From contig NW_027041846.1 in assembly GCF_033297395.1 (NCBI RefSeq), positions 119,564 to 183,563 of the forward strand: a stretch of 64,000 nucleotides of DNA, written 5' to 3'. Below, one piece after another: positions 56,815 to 64,000 of this stretch (the stretch's first letter is position 1; the number at the start of each line of letters is the position of its first letter). The DNA comes from Canariomyces notabilis (lineage: Eukaryota > Ascomycota > Sordariomycetes > Sordariales > Chaetomiaceae). Below the pieces are notes generated by a model. It saw nothing but the letters and a program-made list of their open reading frames with translations, was not told the origin of the DNA and ran no database searches. The translations under genes and the position numbers were made by a program.

Positions 56815-59342
56815 GGTGGGCTGCGTGGCCGAAAAATCCCGAAAGAAACGAATCTGGTTGCCGCACAGCGAGCAAAACGAAGGTAAGTGGGGAAATAGAG
56901 CTCTCTAGGCAGGTGTTGTGATGCTATCGCGGCTCTGTTACAAACGTCGTAGATGTCCTGTAGTTACGAGCGTCGAGGAGGCGCTTTAGGGACTGGCAGG
57001 TACAGCTATCGGAAAGCAAGGGGGTGAAGAGAACGGCTGACGGCAGCGAAAAACCAAAGCGAATGAAGCTGAACAGAAGAGAAACGATTGTTGGTGGTCA
57101 ACACAGCAAGCGAAGGAGACAATGACAACGCGAAAAGAGAGAAAAAGCTACTGAGAGACCGAGACAGTGGTCTGGATGGCGGGGAAAGAGATTTGGAAAG
57201 GGAGGCAAAGGGAGGACCTGGAGATGATCAGATGCAGGCCGACTGCCCTTGCATTCTACCGTAAGAAGCCACACCGAGGGAACTTCGAACCCACTCATTC
57301 CCAGCCAAGCTGCAATGACAGCCAATGGGCGGCGATCATGTTCGCGAACCTGGTTCTCGGGTTGCACCACGACCTGTCCTTTTTCCACTACTGTACCTGT
57401 ATGTTACGCCAGACATGGATTTGTGTTTCGTTTCTTGTAACCTTCAGATATTTACAGCCGCTCCACAGGTTGTCAAAGAGAGTTGCACATCATTCCCCAG
57501 GACATGCGCTTGTTAACGTTACCTAATGCTATGTACTGTAGCTCGTCAGCTACTGGACTGAACATGCCGTCACGGGGTAGAACGACAAGCGGAAGTCGAG
57601 CCTTTGCAGCCGCCGGGCACACCACTTCCACTTTCACTTCCAATGGTTGTCGTTGACATTGAGACCTTGCGGTTGACTCAACCTGATACTATTGGTAAAT
57701 CCCTACACTACACGTGTAGGATGCAGGAACCAGCCCCAAGCTATGTATAGCCATGTTACATACGGAGTACCTAGGTATGGCAGGAAGGGAGGCGCAACGC
57801 TGGCTCAAGGGTGGAGTCCCACCCGAGCTGCCCAAGCGGTGGTCAGGGGCACTAAATCGACAAGGGTCCGATTGGCAGCAAGCCAAAGCCACGTCTCCTT
57901 GGCGTTGGCACTTTTCTTACCTGAAACACTTGCTAGGGCATGTGTACTGAGTATAGTATGTATTGTATTCGTACATAAAAAAATACGTTAAATTCCATGC
58001 GGCTGTAACAAACATACGTGCATGTTTGTACTGTAAATACACTAAGTTACAATAGCAGCTTGAATATTCTGGGGGACTGGTTTAAAACCGAAGTGGCACC
58101 ACCAGCCGCGTGACTATCGACAGCTCAGTCGGCAACGTTAACGTCTTGTTGACCTTTCGCTTGGCGTAGTCAATTAGACGCCCGATTTCAAGTAGAAATC
58201 CGACGACACGTCCATCCGATTTGTCCATAGGCCCTTAATTACTTACTTGATTTAAGAATTCTAGAGCCTTTCCAGAATCAGATCGCAACTGCGCAAAGGG
58301 AGTGCTGATTCAGGATTCATAACCCAACTCCAGATATTTTTCCGTTCTCTCAGCCAGACAGGTTTTGTCTGCTTGAACTTGGTCCCCGTGCTGGCCCGCA
58401 TCGCCACCGTAGTACATACATACCGCCAATGTCCGCCGGACAATCCAGGCGGTGAGCAGCCCTGGGAGATGTCAGTGTCAACTTGTTAAGATCTCTCTAT
58501 GTAAAAGCCCCAGAGGGTGTCTCTGTCGGTCAAAATTTTCGTGCGAACGGTCCCAGTTGGCCCGGGCGATACGGAGTAGCTACACCCGAACCCTGCCAGT
58601 AACCACATAGACGTTTTGGCGAAGAAGCGGAAGGAGTATGTATCCGTAGCGAACGACAATAATCCCTGTACACGTGCTCGATACTCCTCCAGACGTAACC
58701 GCTCTTCCTTCCAGAGCACAGTCGACGATCGAGGTAGGCTCGAAGTAGGCTGATGAGGGCAAACTGAATCTACATACTCCGTACTAAGATTCAGGATGAG
58801 AAACCCGGCTTGCGGCTGCCTAATACAACACATGGATAAACATCACAGTTTCCAGTAAAGCATGCACATATCCATATGTATATGTATAGGTAATAGCTTA
58901 GGCACCAGCAAAACATGCTGGACAACACAGACCTTGGGGGCCGGGTTCAACAAACTGCTCGGACTTTCAGGATTCAACCACCCAGGTAGTTCCTCCAGCC
59001 AATTTCCTATGTCGGCCGCCGTTTGATGCACAACAAGCTAGCCTCGCCAGCCAACACGATCCTCACAAGCAATACGAAGTACAACAAACCAACCAACTCT
59101 AGAAATCTTGAAGTGGGGGCTAAGCATCATGAGGGAGGTTGATCCTTCAGAGAAGCCCACCGCGGTCATAAATAGTAGGACATCTGTCTGCCTTCCTGCA
59201 GCCCAGCTCTCTGTTCCCTCCATCTTCAAGGAGCAGCGCGTTCGGACTGCACCCGACTCCGAGATCATCTTTTGTTGTACATCGTGTACTTGATATTCTA
59301 CCACTGTACTCTGTACTCCCTCGGCCACTTCCGTCAATCACC
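56815..59342. other. Divergent intergenic region, motif-rich
   Basis: This 2.5-kb spacer separates the head-to-head GH76 and GPI-protein genes. It holds three TACGGAGTA/TACTCCGTA copies (57761-57769, 58570-58578, 58775-58783), the palindrome TACCTAGGTA overlapping the first (57768-57777), TACTGTA words near 57531 and 58027, and a hairpin at 58008-58029 (8-bp arms, ACAAACAT). Reading frames here are short and domain-free. It is the largest block without a gene in the window. Confidence 0.65.
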
Positions 59343-60097
59343 ATGGTCCGACTCTCCGTGTCGCTGGCAGCCATTCTTGCCACAGGCGCCATAGCCCAAG
59401 CTACCACCAGCCAAACCACCACCAGCCAAACCACCGCCACCCAAACCACCGCCACCCAAACCACCACCACCCAAACCACCGGCACGCTAACCGCCAACCC
59501 CTCCTCCACCGTGGTCACGGTCATGGTGCCAGATGCCGATACGACTGGCATGTCCGGCTCCGTCGTCGAGGTCAACCCCACCGGAACATCCTTCCTGATT
59601 CCCTGCCCCACCAACACCGATGAGGAGTGTACTATTCCAGAAGGCGTCTCCTTGCTATACGGTCCGTCGACCATGGTCTTTCGCTATACGGACACCAACC
59701 CCTCGTCGTGAGTGCTCGCGCCATTCTAACACCATGTCGGAACCAGCTGACACTCTACAGGACTTATAATGAAGCGTGCAACATTCAACCTTCGAGCATG
59801 GTGTGCGCCACCACAATCGAAGCGAACGGAACCTCGAATGCTGCTACGTCAACGTATAGCGGTACCTCGACCTCGTCGTGGTTCTTCAGTGTAACTGTTA
59901 CCGCAGGCGCAGAGAAGCTCACGGCAACTGGGTCGTCGTCGGGTACCGGGTCCGTGACGAGTACCGGGGCTGGAGGTACTGGGACCCAAACCGGCGGCGC
60001 AAGCTCAAGCTCGAGTACCGGAGGTGTGCCGCGTGCCACTCAAAACGCCGCCGTTCTGGGAGCAGCTGCCTTGCTTGGCGGCGCTCTTTTGATCTAA
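59343..60097 (+). CDS. Ser/Thr-rich GPI-anchored-type cell-surface protein
   Basis: I do not recognise a named family. Exons 59343-59707 and 59761-60097 join in phase 2 (GTGAGT donor, CTACAG acceptor), giving 233 residues. A signal peptide covers residues 1 to 19 (LSVSLAAILATGAIAQ). Five pentapeptide repeats TTSQT/TATQT follow. The central region has four cysteines (IPCPTN, EECTIP, EACNIQ, MVCATT) that could form disulfides. The C-terminal third is Ser/Thr/Gly-rich and ends with a hydrophobic tail (AAVLGAAALLGGALLI) preceded by small residues, the pattern of a GPI attachment signal. O-mannosylation is likely. The start sits in a good context (CACCATGG). It is convergent with MscL, 181 bp apart. 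Confidence 0.82.
59403..59477 (+). repeat. 15-bp tandem repeat encoding TTxQT pentapeptides
   Basis: Five units of the pattern ACCACCAGCCAAACC / ACCGCCACCCAAACC run head to tail, with a sixth degenerate unit after them. They encode Thr-rich pentapeptides in the GPI-type protein, probably heavily O-glycosylated. Copy number may vary between strains. Confidence 0.9.
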
Positions 60098-60278
60098 CGA
60101 ACTGAGGTGTGGACAATGACGGGAAGTTGGACACTGTACAATCTATATATCCCACGATATCCATGTAAATCTAAAGCCTAGCTGCCAGGCACTGTTTCAG
60201 TCAGTGAAATTGTACACAATGAGGGTGGTAGTCAGATGCCGCCAATCTCATCCCGTGAGGAAGCCAAAGCCACTTACC

Positions 60279-60962
60279 CTAAGTCCGATCCTCCCTGCCG
60301 TCTTGCCAGCTGCTGCAATTGACGCAACGCAAAGCCTATGTCCATGTCAGCCAGAACTCGTCAGCCCACTTGTTTCACCCACCTTGTCGTTAATCCTCTT
60401 ACGGCAGTACCGGCACTTGACCGTGTGCTTGATGATGGGATCTTTCGAGAGATATTGGTACAGCGCCGCCAGGCCATACAGTGAAAACCCGACGCCCATG
60501 AAATTCAAAAGTCGGTTAACAAAGAATCTATGTTCAAGAGGTAAGCAAAGCAAGCCCCCAGATGGGCCGAGTGAGCGAGGCATGAAAGGACACTTACCCG
60601 TAAGCCATCACAACGGCGCCATCCTCCTGCGCCTGCTTCAGCGTGTTATACCCGCCATCAGAAGGCTCATTCGGGCCGGCTCGCAGCACGGCGAACTTCT
60701 CCTCCAAATTCTTGTTCAGCGGCAGCAGCACAGAGAGCGGGGGCAGCAGGATATCGCTGACAAAGGAAGTGACGACAGCAGTGAACATTGACGCGAGAAT
60801 CAGGCCAAATGCAATCTCGAGGACGTTGCCTTGAAAGGCGAAATCAATGAAGCCACCTAAAATGCGTCCCGCTCGTCGACGGCCCTCGTCGAGCAGGTCG
60901 CGCTCCTCGTCGTCGTTTTCCTCATCTCGGTAGGAAGGATTGTCACCGAGCTGCGGAGGCAT
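60279..60962 (-). CDS. mscL: Large-conductance mechanosensitive channel MscL
   Basis: MscL opens a wide pore when membrane tension rises. Exons 60962-60598, 60527-60383 and 60335-60279 join in frame (GTAAGT and GTGGGT donors, CATAG acceptors), giving 188 residues. The first helix segment GNVLEIAFGLILASMFTAVV (about 46 to 65) and SFVSDILLPPLSVLL match the MscL pore helix and periplasmic entry, and YGFFVNRLLNFMGVGFSLYG (about 121 to 140) is the second helix. After it comes a Lys/Arg-rich tail with CRYC...CVNC, not found in bacterial MscL. The N-terminal 30 residues are acidic (DEENDDEERDLLDEGRRRAG). The family is bacterial in origin but widespread in filamentous fungi. A location in the plasma or inner membrane is not determined. 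Confidence 0.92.
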
Positions 60963-62108
60963 CTTTACCGTGTTTTCGGCACTATTGAATTATGAATCGG
61001 CCAAGTTTCGTAAAGCTTTGAATGCAGGATCAAAACGTTGCTGTGAAGACAGACAAAAGGTGTCGGTTTTATGAGACTGAGCGATGTTGGAGAATGAGCA
61101 GGAGAGCTCTCCAAAAATAGCCTCCTACGTCACGGCTCCTGTTGGCCTAGAATTCCAAGCTAATGTTAGCGAGAAATGCTTGGATTGGTGATGCGAATCG
61201 CACCGGCAGGTGCCGGACCGTACATTGTAAATTACTGTATCAGTTACGGTACTGTTACTCCGTAAACTTAGGGGCATACGACGGAATTACTTACCTCAGT
61301 TACCTGAATCAACAACGCTTATTAGACAGGGCAAGACATTTGTTACTTTTGTACATTGGCGTCAGAAAACCCACGTATGCATTTGACCTCCCGTACTTAG
61401 CGAGCTTGGAACCCACCAAGTTGTACCGGGCGGCTTGGCTCATGCGTCCCGAAGGCAGACGGCCACTTCCGGCGCTAGTAGCCGGCCGGGCCGGGATCCA
61501 CTTCTCCGGCTCCGGCCCGGGCATTCCTAAAGTTGATTGTCAACCCTACAGGTACATACAGCAATTCAAACCCGGATTGCTTGGCACAGTGACCCTCAGT
61601 ATTGACGCTCGGGTATCAACGACTGTCCTCGAGATTCATGACAGGCCTGATGCGCAGGAGGGCCTGTCTCAAAATCCAGCTCAGGAGTCCTGAGCCCACA
61701 GTCCGTCCGATCCTGATCCCAAGCACCGAGTAGATGCTCGGCCCTGCGGGTATTTCGGAGATAGTCGCGGTATTTGAATGACTCTTGTGTGGGCCAACCT
61801 AGCCTACACTGCTTACCTCAGCCAGTCACACTGCCCCTTTTGCTAGCCGTACGTTGGCCTTGGACTTTTGCTCCTCTACTTCTTCAGCAGTAGCCCAGTC
61901 AATCCACTACATTGAACCCTCTAACTCCCTTCAGCCCCTCGGACAATAACGCACAAGCAATATATAATGTTGCAACCAGAGAGACGCCACAAACAATGGT
62001 ATTTCAGAATCACAACCAGACTCATAACTACGGGAAGACAGACGCTATCAATACACCACAAGCCGCTTTAACTGAAAGACACGGTTGCTTTTACCATTCC
62101 ATCGCCCA
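60963..62108. other. Intergenic region
   Basis: This 1.1-kb gap lies upstream of MscL and downstream of the nitronate monooxygenase gene, both on the minus strand. One TACTCCGTA copy lies at 61256-61264. A 176-codon plus-strand frame (61163-61693) exists, but it spans this motif and has no domain, so it is not called a gene. Confidence 0.6.
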
Positions 62109-63390
62109 CTACAACTTGGCGAGCGTCTTATTGCCCTTCTTAATGCTGGCGACGGCATCGGTGATAAACTCGTCGACGATTTCCTTGGCCGTCTTCTTCT
62201 CATTGACGACCGCGGCGCACTGGCCCATGAGGAAGGGGCGGAACTGGTCGAGGAGCTCGTCGACATCAACCTCTTCCTCTCCACCGCCACCCGCCTTGTC
62301 CAGGCCTGCTGCCTTCGCGACGGGCGACTCTGCAGCGTCTCCCGACATAATGCGGTCAAGATCCGCCTCGTAGGGTATCTTGCCCTTGGATGTGAGCTCC
62401 TTGATCTCCTGCTGCCGCTCCTCCTCCCAGTTCATGATGTAAGGGTTCTTGCGTACCCGCAGCGGGCGGCCGGTGAAGATGACAGTGCGGACCGTGTCGT
62501 CGAAGCTCGCCGTCTTCACAGCCTCCTTGTGCGCCTCGGGGGCACCGGCCTCTTCGGACAGGACAAAGCGCGTGCCGACCCAGACGGCGCTGGCGCCCAT
62601 CATTAGCGCCGCCGCCAACAGCTGGCCGTTGTGGATGCCGCCCGCAGCGATAACTTGAACAGGCCTGCCAGTCAGGGGAGACTTGTAGCCCTTGCAAAGG
62701 TCGACGACGGCGGGGATGAGGACCGTCGTCGGTACGTGGCCGGTGTGGCCTCCGCCTTCGCCGCCCTGGGCACAGATGATGTCACAACCCAGATCGAGGC
62801 ACTTCTTGACGTGCTTGGGGTGCCCAATCATGTTCATGTAGACAATACCGTTCTTGTGCAGCTTCTCAACCACATGCTTTGGGGGCACACCAACGGCCGA
62901 AACGAAGAGCTTGGCGCCCGACTCGATAATGATGTCTATCAGCTCATTGAGCTTGCCCTTGGTGTAGTCGTAGCTAGGCGGCGAAACACGTCAGCGGGGG
63001 ATGGTACTGTTGAGGGGGACGGGGCCCTACTTTGTTTTCCGGGCATTCCCACCGACCTGGGGCAGCAAGAGGTCGACGCCAAAGGGCGCGTTCTTGTCAA
63101 TGAGGTGCGACTTGAGCTCATCGATCTGGTCTCTTAGCATGTCGGGGGTGTAATTGATGCCACCCAGCACACCAAGACCGCCGGCGTTTGTGACGGCCGC
63201 TGCCAGCTTGGGACCGGCAGCTACGTTCATGCCCGCCAGCAGGATAGGATGGTTGATCTTGAAAAGATCCGTAACATCGGTCCGGATTTGTTCTGCGGGA
63301 CAGCTGATTAGCATAGGTACCGAAATCTGGCGACAATTAAAGCAAGACGTGTTGCTTGCCCGGGTGTCCAGACTTACGAGGAGAAGCCAT
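62109..63390 (-). CDS. Nitronate monooxygenase (2-nitropropane dioxygenase family)
   Basis: The FMN enzyme oxidises alkyl nitronates such as propionate-3-nitronate, a detoxification reaction. Exons 63390-63378 (13 nt), 63292-63031 and 62973-62109 join in frame, giving 379 residues, typical of class II enzymes. The TIM-barrel signatures are present: HPILLAGMNVAAGPKLAAAV near 22, NAGGLGVLGG near 44, IICAQGGEGGGHTGHVPTT near 157 with the catalytic histidine, QVIAAGGIHNGQLLAAALMM near 202, and GASAVWVGTRFVLSEEA near 222. The tiny first exon (MASPQ) is needed for a start, because the second exon has no early ATG. The C-terminal 60 residues are charged (GGGGEEEVDVDELL). There are no neighbouring pathway genes. 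Confidence 0.92.
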
Positions 63391-64000
63391 GGTGTCTGTC
63401 TGCCGAGGGAGAAATAAGCGAATGCGGTATCAAAGTCTAAGAAGGCTAAAATGCATAGAATGCCGAAACCACTGGTGAGAAGACAAAGGAGACCAAGGTG
63501 GATGAAGCTGCGCTAGATATTGAGACATCTGGGGAAGCGGGCAGCCGAGAAACTGGGGAAGCTGGGGCGCCGCGACGGACTGCCGTTGACCTTGTGCCGA
63601 GGTTGCCCACTGAGTGGCGCTGGCTAGACTGTTTAGGGCCAGCTTGCCTGCCGGGAGTGTGAAGTGGGACCGAAACTTGCCGAGGCACATGCGAACCACC
63701 GTCACCTAGGACACCTCTCCTTCAATTCCTTGCATTGTTTACAAAGGAGAAGGAGCAAAAAGGGGGGAATACATTGAAATTGAACTACACGGTAACGAAT
63801 TTTGAATCTTGAGGACGGAATTGCCCAAGAGACTAACCTAACTTTAACTTGAGACACCAGAGTGCAGTTACCCTCAGCGTTCTCAATAAGTCAAGCATAT
63901 TTGTCACGAACCAACCATATAACCCGGGCTGGTGGAGCTATGCAGTAGACCGGAGCACCAATTAGGAATAGGTGCCAAAGGGGTAGCGAAGAAAAGAGCG
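63391..64000. other. Window-end region
   Basis: This is the promoter side of the nitronate monooxygenase gene, up to the window edge. No gene is supported within it. Confidence 0.5.

Noticed and set aside
61163..61693. Plus-strand frame of 176 codons starting with ATG upstream of MscL
   Set aside because: It spans an intergenic TACTCCGTA copy, has atypical composition with no domain, and no exon continuation could be found. It could be a lineage-specific gene, but this cannot be supported.
1..64000. tRNA, rRNA or snRNA genes
   Set aside because: I scanned for B-box-like GGTTCGANTCC on both strands and for typical cloverleaf stems. The few GTTCGAA matches lie in exons or lack an A box and acceptor stem.
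1..64000. Secondary-metabolite or quinate-utilisation cluster
   Set aside because: The inositol-monophosphatase, GNAT and nitronate monooxygenase genes are isolated, and no backbone synthase, transporter or pathway regulator is present.

Overview
The window is nuclear DNA of a filamentous ascomycete. The evidence is the short introns (about 44 to 110 nt) with GTANGT donors, CTNAC/CTGAC branch sites and YAG acceptors, the GC-rich coding sequence, the long disordered stretches in many proteins, and the gene content (END3, reticulon, HIS5, GH76, GPI protein, MscL, SLATT). The histidine acid phosphatase resembles, from memory, the phytases of Thermothelomyces/Chaetomium relatives, so Sordariales, perhaps Chaetomiaceae, is my best guess. 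No database search was run.

I reconstructed 25 protein-coding genes by joining exons by eye and checking that every junction keeps frame. I found no rRNA, tRNA, CRISPR array or intact transposon gene. Order: inositol-monophosphatase (-), small single-pass membrane protein (-), membrane-anchored phytase-like acid phosphatase (-), a MITE-like element, a disordered 562-aa protein (-), SEC62 (+), a ten-exon phospholipase D (-), GNAT acetyltransferase (+), an ER thioredoxin/PDI-like protein (-), TDP1 (+), acyl-CoA-binding protein (-), an AIF/FSP1-like oxidoreductase (+), END3 (-), a possibly chimeric low-complexity protein (-), an MIT/coiled-coil protein (-), a GRAM-VASt sterol-transfer protein (+), a SLATT membrane protein (-), reticulon (-), a TBC RabGAP (-), an SS18-like glutamine-rich protein (-), a CE16-type esterase (-), HIS5 (+), a GH76 mannanase (-), a serine/threonine-rich GPI-type protein (+), MscL (-) and a nitronate monooxygenase (-).

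Genes alternate between strands, with tight convergent pairs (117 to 270 bp apart) and wide head-to-head intergenic regions (0.6 to 2.5 kb). There is no biosynthetic cluster. Several genes act in ER/endomembrane and endocytic function: SEC62, the PDI-like protein, reticulon, LAM-type sterol transfer, TBC RabGAP, END3 and PLD. Others serve the cell wall or secretion: GH76, CE16, GPI protein and phosphatase.

The most unusual signals are: (1) eleven exact copies of the 9-mer TACGGAGTA/TACTCCGTA, all outside genes; (2) a 267-bp element with near-perfect 39-bp inverted termini flanked by TA, which looks like a Tc1/mariner-type MITE; (3) a gene whose first exon looks like the start of a Nam8/Csx1-type RNA-binding protein but whose remainder does not; (4) an 11-nt microexon in the phospholipase D gene; (5) an acid phosphatase with a type II membrane anchor in place of a signal peptide; and (6) an MscL channel with a CxxC...CxxC tail.
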